This document shows positions 28,730 through 37,873 of a DNA stretch of 64,000 nt, one piece after another (within the stretch, counting starts at the first letter, position 1; every line of letters starts with the position of its first letter). Below the pieces are notes generated by a model, which saw only the letters and a program-made list of their open reading frames with translations, did no database searches and was not told the origin of the DNA. This DNA is from Bifidobacterium sp. WK041_4_12 (GTDB lineage Bacteria; Actinomycetota; Actinomycetes; Actinomycetales; Bifidobacteriaceae): contig NZ_CP129674.1 of NCBI RefSeq assembly GCF_041080795.1, positions 868,001-932,000 on the forward strand, read 5' to 3'. Position numbers and translations under genes: made by a program.

Positions 28730-29386
28730 TTACAGCTTGCTGATCAGCGCTGAGCCATCGCCTTCGAGCGGTTGAACCTGCCAGAATTGAAGATTCATAG
28801 CCAAGATTTCACTGCTTGCTTCGGCAGCGGGAAGAATATCTTGGGCAATACTGTTAGGGTCGAGCCATTCGTCCTGCAAGTCGGGAGTGATGAACACGGG
28901 CATGCGATGATGTATCGATGCAACGTTTTCCGTGGCGGCTCTTGTCACGATGGTGCTGGTAAGAGTCCAAGGATCGCTCGGCTTGGCGCGCCACCAGCCA
29001 TAGAGTCCAGCGATGGACAGGGGAGTGTTGTTATCTAGCGAGAAATAGAACGGATCCTTGTGGTTGCGCCACTCGTAGTAACCGGATGCAGGGATGATGC
29101 AGCGTTGAAATTGTGCAGCATGTTGGTATGTGGGTTTCTCCAAGACTGATTCAATACGCGCGTTGAAGGTTGGGAATTTCAGAGTCGAGGTCTTTGACCA
29201 TGCGGGAATGAAACTCCAACGCGAAGGAGCGAGGTGACGAACTCCATCCTTGCCATCGAGAATCGTGGCAATGTCATTCGTTGGCTTGATGTTCCAAGAC
29301 TGCTCAGGTACCCTTCCCGTCGGAATTGCACTATAGAATTCAGCAAGTTCATCAATCACATAGTCCATAGCGAATCGTCCACACAT
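28730..29386 (-). CDS. SRAP-domain (SOS response-associated peptidase) protein, YedK/HMCES-like
   Basis: The protein has 218 residues. The family forms a covalent link with abasic sites in single-stranded DNA through Cys2, protecting them during replication. The visible signature includes MCGRF with Cys2, W-N-I-K-P near residue 31, APSRWSFIPAW, FNARIES, CIIPASGYYEW with the active-site Glu, and the catalytic His in IHHRMPVF. Translation must start at 29386 to place Cys2. It is convergent with the surface-protein gene, with a 105-bp palindromic element between the two, and seems to be a single-gene unit. Confidence 0.93.
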   Translation of the reverse strand: MCGRFAMDYVIDELAEFYSAIPTGRVPEQSWNIKPTNDIATILDGKDGVRHLAPSRWSFIPAWSKTSTLKFPTFNARIESVLEKPTYQHAAQFQRCIIPASGYYEWRNHKDPFYFSLDNNTPLSIAGLYGWWRAKPSDPWTLTSTIVTRAATENVASIHHRMPVFITPDLQDEWLDPNSIAQDILPAAEASSEILAMNLQFWQVQPLEGDGSALISKL

Positions 29387-29607
29387 ACATTAATGGTATG
29401 GCAAGAATCCCCGCCATGCCACAGCCATGCGTGCGTGTGCAGATAGTAGCGAACTGTTAAGGCACAAACTCATTAGTATATTCCAAGACCTTGTTAAATA
29501 CGTGTAACGCTGTTCTCAATTTCGTATGCGATTCCTCATCGCTTTTTGTTCTTCTCAGTCGTGTGATCCTCGAATACAGTAATGGATTACACGTTGGGGG
29601 TGATAGT

Positions 29608-31266
29608 GTGAAAGCAGAGGAAATTCCGAATAGCAAGGATCGAAAATATTACATTCTTGCGCGGCTGGTTGACGGTGAGCACCTCAGTTATCAGCGCCTT
29701 TCCAATGATTACTTCATATCGAGGAGCAGCATTGCTCACGATGTTGAATTGATAAAGGCGTTGCTAGCCAAAGACAACGTCTCTTTGGGATTCGATAACT
29801 CTGGAACATTCATCAGCGGCGGTGAAATCGTCAAGCAGAAGGTAATCAAGCGTATCGTCACCGATCTGTTGAGAGCGGCCGATGATCGTTCATCAATCCT
29901 AAAGCTGTTCATCGATTCTTCATCTATCACACGGGTAGAGGAGATTTTTCAGAAACAAGTCCAGAGCTGGCAGTTGGAAGTACCGGAATATTACATCGAT
30001 GACATTGTGATTTCTACTGCAATAGTTGTAGATAGAGGCTTGCTGGGACACCACATCGCGGATGCCAAGGGAAACCAGCTGGGCAGCCTGCTCTTCCAGT
30101 TTGATAAATATCCTTTGGTATACGAGTTGATCAAAGGCGTTGAAGAAGCTGGGGTATATTCATTCACTCCTGATGAATTGCGGTATCTTTCCTATATCGT
30201 GATTGGCAATGGATTCAAGTTCTTCATGAAGGACCTGCAAATCCCCGCTTCATTCAAAAGCAAGGTGAAGCTGCTGATTTCCACGGTCAGTGATGGATTG
30301 AACATTGATCTGACTCAAGATACGCGGCTGCACGCTGATCTGACTGTTCACCTATACCAGATGTTTCTACGGCTGCAGGCGGGCACCACGGTGATCAATC
30401 CTCTGCTGGACGAGATACAAGAAAACTATCCACAGCTATATGGAACAGTGTGGTATGCATTCAGTGATTTTGGCTCTGACAACCATATTGCCATTTCAGA
30501 CGATGAGGTTGGCTTCTTGACCATTCATTTTCAGGCAGCGGTCGAGCGAACGAAGAGTGCCAAACGTGTGTTGTTCGTCTGTCCAAACGGAATTGGCACG
30601 AGTTCACTCGTTTCAGCGAAAATTCATAGGATACTTCCAGAGGTTTCACTGATCGAGGTTGTATCGCAAGTCGACTTGGTACGTCAGGATTTATCGGATG
30701 TTGCTCTCATAATTTCCACCGTGCAACTCCCTGCGCAGACAGTTCCGGTCGCGAACATCTCTCCTATGATCACGACTCACGATATGAAGACAATCATGAA
30801 CAGATACATTGATGTTTCCATGGATGGTTCTGAGCAGGAAGTTGATTTTTCTCATATTCACAGCATTCCATTTCTTGCAAAAGATCATGTCTTGTTTTGC
30901 AATGCAAAAAGTAGAACGGCAATCATTGATTCTTTGATGGCCATGAACGAGTGGCCGAATGCCGAGCAGAGAAATATGTTTCGTCAGACCGTGTTCCAAA
31001 GGGACACAGTTCAGTCCACGTATCTTGACAATGGCTTTGTGATCTCTCATGGGGATCCGTCATTGGTTTCACATAGCTGCATAGGAGTTGCCATTCTTGA
31101 TAAGTCGATTGATTGGATGAGCAATCGCGCCGACGTGGTTGCTCTGCTGATGATCAAAAAAGAAGATAGAAAATCTGTCGAGCCGTTCATGAATGTGATC
31201 ATGAACGGAATTAATAACAAGGATTGGTTCATTTCAAGGATGATGGAGATTAGTGAACATGACTGA
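29608..31266 (+). CDS. PRD-containing transcriptional regulator with EIIB- and EIIA-like domains (BglG/MtlR/LicR type)
   Basis: The protein has 552 residues from the GTG at 29608, which follows GGGGGTGATA; an ATG at 29491 would add 39 residues that do not resemble the family. Order of domains: N-terminal helix-turn-helix (HLSYQRLSNDYFISRSSIAHDVELI), two PTS regulation domains (about 100-390), an EIIB-like domain with the phosphorylatable Cys in VLFVCPNGIGTSSLVS, and an EIIA-like domain with the His in FVISHGDPSLVSHS. Such proteins activate a PTS operon according to the phosphorylation state of its EII parts. It overlaps the next gene (EIIA) by 8 bp, so it most likely controls the PTS genes that follow. 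Confidence 0.9.
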   Translation: MKAEEIPNSKDRKYYILARLVDGEHLSYQRLSNDYFISRSSIAHDVELIKALLAKDNVSLGFDNSGTFISGGEIVKQKVIKRIVTDLLRAADDRSSILKLFIDSSSITRVEEIFQKQVQSWQLEVPEYYIDDIVISTAIVVDRGLLGHHIADAKGNQLGSLLFQFDKYPLVYELIKGVEEAGVYSFTPDELRYLSYIVIGNGFKFFMKDLQIPASFKSKVKLLISTVSDGLNIDLTQDTRLHADLTVHLYQMFLRLQAGTTVINPLLDEIQENYPQLYGTVWYAFSDFGSDNHIAISDDEVGFLTIHFQAAVERTKSAKRVLFVCPNGIGTSSLVSAKIHRILPEVSLIEVVSQVDLVRQDLSDVALIISTVQLPAQTVPVANISPMITTHDMKTIMNRYIDVSMDGSEQEVDFSHIHSIPFLAKDHVLFCNAKSRTAIIDSLMAMNEWPNAEQRNMFRQTVFQRDTVQSTYLDNGFVISHGDPSLVSHSCIGVAILDKSIDWMSNRADVVALLMIKKEDRKSVEPFMNVIMNGINNKDWFISRMMEISEHD

Positions 31267-31702
31267 TAGGCTTTTCGACTCTTCAAATATCACAGTCATA
31301 GACGATGCGGATACGTGGCAGTCTGCGCTGCAGCAGGCCAGCGAACCCTTACTGGCATCGAGAACAATCACGCAGCTCTATGTGAACAAGATGATTGAAA
31401 ATGTGCAGAGTAACGGCCCATACATGGTTCTCTCCGACTACTTCGCACTGATGCATGCCCGACCTGGTGAGGGTGTGAACAGCATGGGGATGAGTCTTCT
31501 TGTTTCGAGAAAGCCCATTGATCTTGAAGGCAAGCAAGTGAAGATTTTCTTGATCATGGCAGCGGTTGACAATTCCAGCCATCTCAAAAGCCTTCAACAG
31601 GTGACATCCATTTTCATGGACAGGCAGGCATACGAAACGATTTTGAACGGAAACAAGAACGAAATTGTTGCATTATTCAAACAGAAAGAGGTAGTGCTAT
31701 GA
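31259..31702 (+). CDS. PTS EIIA component (mannitol/fructose/ascorbate superfamily)
   Basis: The protein has 147 residues. It relays phosphate from HPr to the EIIB partner. The phosphorylated His is in ALMHARPGEGV, and the fold ends with IFMDRQAYETIL. The ATG at 31259 overlaps the regulator's stop and has GGAG 9 nt upstream, which suggests translational coupling. It overlaps the EIIB gene by 4 bp. Together with the EIIB and EIIC it forms an ascorbate-family (Ula-type) phosphotransferase. Confidence 0.9.
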   Translation: MTDRLFDSSNITVIDDADTWQSALQQASEPLLASRTITQLYVNKMIENVQSNGPYMVLSDYFALMHARPGEGVNSMGMSLLVSRKPIDLEGKQVKIFLIMAAVDNSSHLKSLQQVTSIFMDRQAYETILNGNKNEIVALFKQKEVVL

Positions 31703-31989
31703 AATTCCTAGCAGTGTGTGGATTCGGGGTTGGAAGCTCCATGGTGTTGAAAATGACTCTGGATAAGGTCATCAAGGAACTTGGCATTGCCGCAGAGACA
31801 GAGAATACCGATATTTCTTCGGCAAAGTCAGAAGATGCGGATGCTTATTTTACGAGTGCGGAATTACAGCCGGATCTTGAATCGTCCACAACGAAACCGG
31901 TCATAGCAATCAAGAGATACATGGATGCATCAGAAGTGAAACAGGCGCTGGTGACATTGTTGAATGCACAGGAGGGTAGTGAACGATGA
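31699..31989 (+). CDS. PTS EIIB component, ascorbate (SgaB/UlaB) family
   Basis: The protein has 96 residues. It takes phosphate from EIIA on the active-site Cys7 in MKFLAVCGFGVGSSMVLKM and passes it to the sugar during transport. Length and motif match the SgaB/UlaB family. It overlaps both neighbours by 4 bp (ATGA junctions), indicating one transcript and coupled translation. Confidence 0.92.
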   Translation: MKFLAVCGFGVGSSMVLKMTLDKVIKELGIAAETENTDISSAKSEDADAYFTSAELQPDLESSTTKPVIAIKRYMDASEVKQALVTLLNAQEGSER

Positions 31990-33257
31990 GCGTATTTACC
32001 AACATACTGGATTTCATCTCGAACAATATTCTTCAAGATCCTCCCATCCTTCTTGGATTGATTGCAATGGTCGGTCTTATCGTACAGAGAAAGTCAATAG
32101 CTGACATAATAAAAGGCAGCATTTCTGCTGCATTTGGAATGGTCATCCTTACTGAAGGCGTCAACATGCTGACTGGCGTGGTCGCTGCTATCAACACAGC
32201 CGTTCAGACGAAGATGGGAGTTGGAGTCTCCAAAGGTCTCTCCGACGTCACCTTCACTTCTCACTATGGTGGAACGGTCGGCATGGCAATGTTTCTTGCC
32301 TTGATTATCCACGTATTCATTGCTCGATTCACTCCTGTGAAGACGATATTCCTAACAGGACATATGTTGTGGTGGGTGCCGTTTGTAATCGTGGCAGGCG
32401 GTGTCGAGGGAGGGCTCAAAGGACCAGTCCTCATTGTGGTGAGTGGCATTCTTTCAGCTTTGTACTTTTCCATCGCACCTTGGATTATGCGCAAGTATGT
32501 TTGGGCGGCGACCGAGGACGATTCCTTCCTTATCGGGCATCCGACCACGATTCTTTCACTGATATCGGGTTCTGTCGCCAAGGTAATAGGTAACAAGAGG
32601 CATTCGACTGAAGACATCAAGGTCCCGAAGGGTTTGTCATTCTTTAGAGAAATATCGATCAGCGGCGGTATGGTGATGTTTCTTGTAGACATTATCGTAG
32701 GTCTCGTCGCTCCTGCCCTTGTGCCCAAGGGTGGCAATCTTCTCATGGTCGCTCTCAATGCCGGCCTCACCTTTGGCGGCGGCCTATTGATTCTGCTCTA
32801 TGGCGTAAGAATGCTTGTTAATCAGATTGTTCCCGCGTTCCAAGGAATTTCTGAGAAGCTTGTTCCAGGTGCAAAGCCGGCGTTCGACGTGCCAGTGCTT
32901 TTCAATTACAAGCCGAATGCGGTGATCATTGGATTTATTTCCGCATTTGTGACTTCGACGATTCTTGTGCTCATTTGCAATGTGACGAATGCGTTCGGAA
33001 TCATTCTTGTCCCCATGGTCATCACCAGTTTCTTCGAATGTGGCGGTGCTGCAATCGTCGGAGAAGGTCAGGGTGGTATCCGAGGTGCGGTGGTTGGAAC
33101 AATGGTAGCTTCAGTGGCAATGATCGTTCTTGTTGGTTTTTCTGCACTGATGATGGGCGGAACCATACGAAACTGGATTCTCATCTTTGGTGGCAACGAC
33201 CTGTCGCTCTGGGGAATGATTGGAAAATGGGTCGGCAATCTGATTGGAGTGTTCTAA
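31986..33257 (+). CDS. PTS EIIC component, ascorbate (SgaT/UlaA) family permease
   Basis: The protein has 423 residues and is very hydrophobic, with about ten membrane segments. Features shared with UlaA-type permeases include VQRKSIADIIKGSISAAFG near the N-terminus, LTGHMLWWVPF, the central ILSLISGSVAKVIGN, and FECGGAAIVGEGQGGIRGAV. The transported sugar is not necessarily ascorbate: no UlaG lactonase, UlaD or UlaE is present here. It is followed without a gap by a SIS-domain gene. Confidence 0.92.
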   Translation: MSVFTNILDFISNNILQDPPILLGLIAMVGLIVQRKSIADIIKGSISAAFGMVILTEGVNMLTGVVAAINTAVQTKMGVGVSKGLSDVTFTSHYGGTVGMAMFLALIIHVFIARFTPVKTIFLTGHMLWWVPFVIVAGGVEGGLKGPVLIVVSGILSALYFSIAPWIMRKYVWAATEDDSFLIGHPTTILSLISGSVAKVIGNKRHSTEDIKVPKGLSFFREISISGGMVMFLVDIIVGLVAPALVPKGGNLLMVALNAGLTFGGGLLILLYGVRMLVNQIVPAFQGISEKLVPGAKPAFDVPVLFNYKPNAVIIGFISAFVTSTILVLICNVTNAFGIILVPMVITSFFECGGAAIVGEGQGGIRGAVVGTMVASVAMIVLVGFSALMMGGTIRNWILIFGGNDLSLWGMIGKWVGNLIGVF

Positions 33258-33995
33258 ATGTTCCAATATTTTGACAAGATACGTGAATTGTTGGATATGG
33301 TTGAGCACACAGAGCGGCCCAACATTCTCAAGGCCATAGATGCAATCGTGAAAGCGAACCTGGAGAAATCGTCGATATATATTTTCGGTGCCAGCCATGC
33401 AGGAATTTTGTCTGAAGAATTATATTACCGGGCAGGCGGCATGATCACGATCAACGCTATTTTTGCACGAGAACTGATGTTGGATCGTCAGCCAATAACC
33501 TTCACCAGCACCATGGAACGGCTTGAAGGATATGGGACAGCAATCGCCTCGACAATTGAATTTCATCGTGGAGACATCCTAATCCTTCATTCGGTTTCTG
33601 GGCGAAACCCAGTCATCATTGATATGGCAATGGCAGCTCAGAAGAAAGGAGTATGCATCATTGCATTAACCAATCTCACTTATTCACAATCAGTATCTAG
33701 TAGGCACTCATCGGGCAAGAGATTGTTTGAACTTGCAGATATTGTAATTGACAATCATGGAGAAATTGGTGATGCAGCTTGCAATATAGCTGGAACTGAA
33801 CTCAAAGTTGGACCAACATCAACAGTTATCGGGGCTGCAATACTTGATGATGTCATTGTTGAAGCAAGTAGAGCTATCTCCAAGAAAACCGCATCACAGG
33901 TTCCTGTATTCTATTCAGCGAATTTGGAAGGCGGTGACATCGAAAACAAGAGATTGGTCAAAGAATATACCGATATGATTCACTACAATTTTTGA
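33258..33995 (+). CDS. SIS-domain sugar-phosphate isomerase-like protein (UPF0309 type)
   Basis: The protein has 245 residues. The SIS fold binds phosphosugars; the motifs IYIFGASHAGILSEELYYRAGG, FHRGDILILHSVSGRNPV and CIIALTN place it in the UPF0309/sugar isomerase-domain group. The start ATG directly follows the EIIC stop, with GGAG in the end of that gene. As the last gene of the PTS operon it probably acts on the imported phosphosugar, which points to an amino sugar or ketose rather than ascorbate (inference). Confidence 0.85.
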   Translation: MFQYFDKIRELLDMVEHTERPNILKAIDAIVKANLEKSSIYIFGASHAGILSEELYYRAGGMITINAIFARELMLDRQPITFTSTMERLEGYGTAIASTIEFHRGDILILHSVSGRNPVIIDMAMAAQKKGVCIIALTNLTYSQSVSSRHSSGKRLFELADIVIDNHGEIGDAACNIAGTELKVGPTSTVIGAAILDDVIVEASRAISKKTASQVPVFYSANLEGGDIENKRLVKEYTDMIHYNF

Positions 33996-34215
33996 TTATG
34001 TCTCTCTATTACTGGTATTGCACCACGATTGGGCCAATGAAAATCATTGCTTTGACCGGCACATTAATGCTTTTGCAAACCAATACGAGCATTACACCGC
34101 TTAAGCCAGCATGAAGGCTGTGGAGCATGCCTCACACGATCTTCCCTGCCAATACACCGGGTTTCCGCAATTCGGGCATATTTAGATAATGCATGAAACT
34201 TTCCCTGTGTTGAAA
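33996..34215. other. Intergenic region after the PTS operon
   Basis: This 220-bp stretch between the SIS gene and the tRNA-His terminator shows no convincing gene, repeat or terminator. Confidence 0.5.
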
Positions 34216-34244
34216 AGCCTCGCAATCGCTAGAATTGCGAGGCT
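34216..34244 (-). terminator. Terminator of tRNA-His
   Basis: An 11-bp perfect inverted repeat (AGCCTCGCAAT 34216-34226, ATTGCGAGGCT 34234-34244) followed on the minus strand by TTTTC starts 7 bp after the tRNA's CCA end. Confidence 0.85.
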
Positions 34245-34250
34245 TTCGCT

Positions 34251-34327
34251 TGGGGTGGATAACGCGGTTCGAACGCGCGACCTTCTGAACCACAATCAGA
34301 TGCTCTACCTGCTGAGCTATATCCACC
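34251..34327 (-). tRNA. tRNA-His (anticodon GTG)
   Basis: The minus strand gives a full cloverleaf: acceptor GTGGATA/TATCCAC with the extra G(-1) opposite C73 typical of tRNA-His, D arm with AGCTCAGCAGGTAGAGC, anticodon stem TCTGA/TCAGA with loop TTGTGGT (GTG anticodon), and the T arm GCGCGTTCGAACCGCG. The 3' CCA is encoded at 34251-34253. A terminator follows. Confidence 0.95.
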
Positions 34328-34621
34328 ATATGTAGCGCACGGATACCGTAACGCACAACAGATGAATACTATACACTAATTTTGCGATGACCACGCCGGT
34401 GTGCCATATGTGCAAAAGTCGAGAGGTGGAAACCGTTCGCATAACTCGCAACCCAGCGGTAGTATCGCGGTATTGCAATGTTGCGCGGCATGGCATGCAC
34501 AAGGAAGGCAGCTTGCTATTTTCGCAAGACATTCCATAAGACATGCATGAGGGCAGTGTTGTTGAAAGTGGATGTTGAACGTGAATCGTTGCAGTCTGAT
34601 CATTCGAAAGGCGTTGGAAAG

Positions 34622-35593
34622 ATGCGATACGGAGTTATTGGCACTGGTGGCATGGGAACGCAGTATGGCGTTCTTCTTCAGGAATTCGCAGGCAAAGAGG
34701 TCGATTTCATCGATACCTGGGATGACAATGTCGAGCAGATTCGCAAGCAGGGTGGAGTCTATGTGTCACAGGATGAAGAGAATCGTCATCTTGTACCGAT
34801 TCACGTCTACTATCCGGAGGAATATGACGGGGATCCAGACGTGTGGATCGTCTTCCTCAAGCAGATGCAGCTTGACGACGTTCTCTCGCGCTGCGCCCAT
34901 CTTTTCAAAGACCATCAGGTGGTATTCTCCGCTATGAATGGCTACGGCCATTTCGAAAAGTTCGCACAATACTTCGATGCCTCTCGTATCTATGGCGGCA
35001 CGGCACTGATTGGCGCTGAAGTGTACGGTCCTGGCGATGTGAATTTCACCGGGGGAGCCAATGCCAAAGCCATGAACATGTGTGGCTATGAGGAGCAGGT
35101 GACCGATGTCGAGCATGAGATTTTCGATGATTTTACTCAGGCGACGCTGAACCCAACGATTGTCAGCAACTTCATGGGCATGTGCATGGCGAAGATCGTG
35201 TTCAATTCTGTGCTGAACACGCTATGCACGATGTATCAGATACGGTTCGGAGAATTCATGCGTCATCCAGGCGCGCAATGGATGACGGAGAAGCTGGTAG
35301 ACGAAGCCTATACTGCTGCTGAGAAGGCGGGACTGAATCTCTTAGGCACGCGTGAATCCGAAGTGGCAATGATATGCCACACCGCTGGTGTAGCGCATCC
35401 GCTGCATTATCCTTCGATGTATCAGGATCTGACCAAGGGACGTCCAACCGAGGTTGATTTCATCAACGGATATATTGCAAAAATCGGCCGCGAACATGGC
35501 TATGAGTGCACGCTCCATGAGTTCGTCACTCAAGAACTGCATCTCGCTGAACTGGCATTTTCGATACATCACCCAGAATTCAAGCGCGGCTGA
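34622..35593 (+). CDS. Ketopantoate reductase (ApbA/PanE) family protein
   Basis: The protein has 323 residues from the ATG at 34622; upstream frame extension is unlike the family. The N-terminal Rossmann motif GVIGTGGMGTQYG binds NADP(H) or NAD(H). The C-terminal helical domain has NPTIVSNFMGMCMAKIVFNSVLNTL, which carries the family's catalytic Lys, and HYPSMYQDLTKGRPTEVDFINGYI with the conserved Ser/Asp/Glu motif. It may be a true pantoate-pathway enzyme or a D-2-hydroxyacid dehydrogenase, as for the Lactococcus PanE homologue. The next gene is an L-2-hydroxyacid dehydrogenase, which favours the second view (inference). Confidence 0.88.
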   Translation: MRYGVIGTGGMGTQYGVLLQEFAGKEVDFIDTWDDNVEQIRKQGGVYVSQDEENRHLVPIHVYYPEEYDGDPDVWIVFLKQMQLDDVLSRCAHLFKDHQVVFSAMNGYGHFEKFAQYFDASRIYGGTALIGAEVYGPGDVNFTGGANAKAMNMCGYEEQVTDVEHEIFDDFTQATLNPTIVSNFMGMCMAKIVFNSVLNTLCTMYQIRFGEFMRHPGAQWMTEKLVDEAYTAAEKAGLNLLGTRESEVAMICHTAGVAHPLHYPSMYQDLTKGRPTEVDFINGYIAKIGREHGYECTLHEFVTQELHLAELAFSIHHPEFKRG

Positions 35594-35657
35594 ACGCTCA
35601 GTCGAGGAACTGAAGTGGCAGGCAGACGTGTCGCGTCGTTGACGCCATCAGCTGGGA

Positions 35658-35696
35658 CACAATCACCTAGTCCACAATCACCTAGTCCACAATCAC
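35658..35696 (+). repeat. 15-bp tandem repeats before the LDH-like gene
   Basis: CACAATCACCTAGTC occurs twice and its first nine bases a third time, ending a few bases before the ribosome site of the next gene. Confidence 0.7.
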
Positions 35697-35711
35697 ATGG
35701 AGGGAGCAGCA

Positions 35712-36731
35712 ATGGGGTATCATCCCGTATCAATCGGCATCATCGGCATGGGGCACGTGGGTCCGCATGCTGCCAACAGTCTGATTCTGCAAGGCATAGC
35801 AGATGAAATCCTGGTCTGTGACAGCAATGAAGACAAGCTCAGGGCAGAGGTGCAGGATCTCAATGATTCCACAGTCTTTGCGCCGCATCGTGCCGTGGTC
35901 GTCAACTGCCATACCGACTACGAGAAGCTGGCGCACTGCGATGTGATCATCAACGCTTCGGGTCAGGTCACGCTTTCGGCAGTCAGTAGAACCGGTGAGC
36001 TCTTCAAGTCGGTTGACGATGCACGATTGTTCACTGGCAGGATCGCGGCTGCCGGATTTACCGGATTCTATGTGAATGTGACGAATCCATGCGACGTGGT
36101 TGCCAGAGAAATACATAGGCTCTCAGGGCTTCCATCCTCGCATGTCATTGGTACTGGTACCTGTCTGGATTCCGCACGACTTCGGACGGTTATCGCCCTC
36201 AAGACGCGGCTGGCTCCTGAATCAATTCAGGCCTACATGGTGGGAGAGCATGGAAATTCGCAGATTGCCGCATGGTCGAGCGTGAGCATTGCCGGAAAAC
36301 TGCTGAGTGAGCTTGCAGACAACCCGCGCTTTGCGCTGGACGGTGCCGAAGCTGAATCTCTCGCGCGCAAGGGTGGCTACATCGCCTACCATGGCAAGCA
36401 GTGCACCGAATATGCCATTGCCAATGCGGCAACGAGAATCGTACGGGCGATTGTGCATGATGAAAAGGTCGTGCTTGCCGCTTCCGTCGAATTGAACGGT
36501 GAATACGGTCAACAAGGGCTGTTTACCTCAGTTCCTTGCATCATCGGCAAAGATGGAGTTGAAGAGGTTCTGGAAATCGACATGAACGACGCTGAACACC
36601 AAGGTTTTGCCGATTCGTGCGATGTCATTCGCACTAATTTCGAGAAACTGGCACCCTTCAGCGTGGAAAGCTCGCGGCAGGTCCCGGTTGTGCTCCCGAG
36701 ACACGAGGGGGACGACCGCAATCTGGACTGA
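35712..36731 (+). CDS. Lactate/malate dehydrogenase family protein (L-2-hydroxyacid dehydrogenase, L-HicDH-like)
   Basis: The protein has 339 residues from the ATG at 35712, preceded by GGAGGGAG; an in-frame ATG at 35697 overlaps that site and is rejected. NAD binding: IGIIGMGHVGPHAANSL. Substrate and catalytic residues: NVTNPCDVVA, GTGTCLDSARLR, and the catalytic His in MVGEHGNSQ. Differences from L-lactate dehydrogenase in the substrate loop region suggest an L-2-hydroxyisocaproate-dehydrogenase type that acts on branched or aromatic 2-keto acids (inference). It lies between the PanE-like gene and the methionine importer genes. Confidence 0.87.
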   Translation: MGYHPVSIGIIGMGHVGPHAANSLILQGIADEILVCDSNEDKLRAEVQDLNDSTVFAPHRAVVVNCHTDYEKLAHCDVIINASGQVTLSAVSRTGELFKSVDDARLFTGRIAAAGFTGFYVNVTNPCDVVAREIHRLSGLPSSHVIGTGTCLDSARLRTVIALKTRLAPESIQAYMVGEHGNSQIAAWSSVSIAGKLLSELADNPRFALDGAEAESLARKGGYIAYHGKQCTEYAIANAATRIVRAIVHDEKVVLAASVELNGEYGQQGLFTSVPCIIGKDGVEEVLEIDMNDAEHQGFADSCDVIRTNFEKLAPFSVESSRQVPVVLPRHEGDDRNLD

Positions 36732-36936
36732 TTTGTGCAGTGTGCTATTCGTCACATTTCTCACATCGTTGCGAAATAAGGGCTTGCACCCCCGCTATCA
36801 ATAGAATTTAGCCTCCCTCATAACTATTTCCGTCAATGAGGGTGGTGTGTTTCCATCTCGTTTCTTTGTACGATAACGGAGTTAACCAATCGTCAAGGGG
36901 AGAGAAGGCGGCGAAAGCTGCCAGGAAGCGGGAGAC
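36732..36936 (+). promoter_or_regulatory. Leader region of the metQ-metN-metI genes
   Basis: This 205-bp gap has a near-perfect inverted repeat CCTCCCTCAT...ATGAGGGTGG in its middle that could be a terminator of the upstream gene or an attenuator. AAGGGGAGAG precedes the lipoprotein gene but is far from its ATG; AAGCGGGAG is nearer. I do not recognise an S-box. Confidence 0.35.
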
Positions 36937-37749
36937 ATGAAGAAGAAAATCATTGCGGCCATTGTCGCAATCGCTGCAAGTATTGGACTGGCAGCGTGCG
37001 GGTCTACCTCATCATCGAGCGAACGTAAGTATGTCGTCGGCGTTACCAGTGATCAGCAAAAGGACATTTGGGAATATGTTGGCAAGCAGGTCGCCAAAGA
37101 GGGCATCACCATCGATGTGAAGCTCTTCTCGGGATACACCGAAGAGAACCCTGCACTCGTTGACGGCAGCTTGGATCTGAACAGCTTCCAGCACGTAGCA
37201 TTCCTCAATAATTTCAACGCTGAGAACAAGGCAGACCTGACCTATATCGGATACACCATCATTTCCCCGTTTGGCCTGTATTCAGATAAGATCAAGAATT
37301 ACAAGGATCTGAAGGACGGCGATACCATCGCCATCCCCAACGATGTCACCAATGGTGGCCGCGCCTTGCAGCTGCTCGATGCAATCGGCGTCATCAAGCT
37401 CAAAGCCGATGCTCCGGACTCTCCGACCACGAAGGACATCGAGAAATACATCAAGAAGGTCAAGATCGAACAGTTGCAGGCTGACCAGATCGCACCAGCC
37501 CTGCAGGATGTGACAGCGGCAACGATCAACACTAACTATGTGACCGATCAGCTGCATACCACTCCTAGAAAGTCCGCCATCTACATCGACACCGACCACA
37601 TTGCCAAGGTGAGCAGCATCTACAAGAACGTTATTGCGGTACGCAAGGCAGACAAGAACAAGGAAGATTTCAAGAAGATCTTGAAGGCATACCAAACGAA
37701 TGCCGTTGCGAAGATGATCAAGGAAACCAACGATATTCCAGCTTGGTGA
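36937..37749 (+). CDS. metQ: MetQ/NlpA-type substrate-binding lipoprotein of a methionine ABC transporter
   Basis: The protein has 270 residues with a lipoprotein signal: basic MKKK, hydrophobic IIAAIVAIAASIG and lipobox LAAC, so Cys21 would be lipidated. The NlpA-family body shows the usual EENPALVDGSLDLNSFQH, YIGYTIISPFGLYSDKIKNY, and IPNDVTNGGRALQLL. It delivers methionine or related compounds to MetN-MetI, encoded directly downstream. Homologues can bind other amino acids or peptides. Confidence 0.92.
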   Translation: MKKKIIAAIVAIAASIGLAACGSTSSSSERKYVVGVTSDQQKDIWEYVGKQVAKEGITIDVKLFSGYTEENPALVDGSLDLNSFQHVAFLNNFNAENKADLTYIGYTIISPFGLYSDKIKNYKDLKDGDTIAIPNDVTNGGRALQLLDAIGVIKLKADAPDSPTTKDIEKYIKKVKIEQLQADQIAPALQDVTAATINTNYVTDQLHTTPRKSAIYIDTDHIAKVSSIYKNVIAVRKADKNKEDFKKILKAYQTNAVAKMIKETNDIPAW

Positions 37750-37873
37750 ACTGTTTCACGATTGTCGTACACTGCTGATTGAACGGTATTGAGTACGTCG
37801 TGCACATAACGAAATCTTTGATTCTAGCGCAGACCATATCTTATGGCCTGCGCTCTTCAACGAATGGGACTCT

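Noticed and set aside
34132..34356. Open frame on the minus strand covering the tRNA-His
   Set aside because: It is explained by the tRNA and its terminator; the translation is a read of tRNA sequence with no protein features.
36732..36936. SAM or S-box riboswitch upstream of metQ
   Set aside because: Only one simple inverted repeat is visible; I could not assign the conserved junctions of any SAM riboswitch class.
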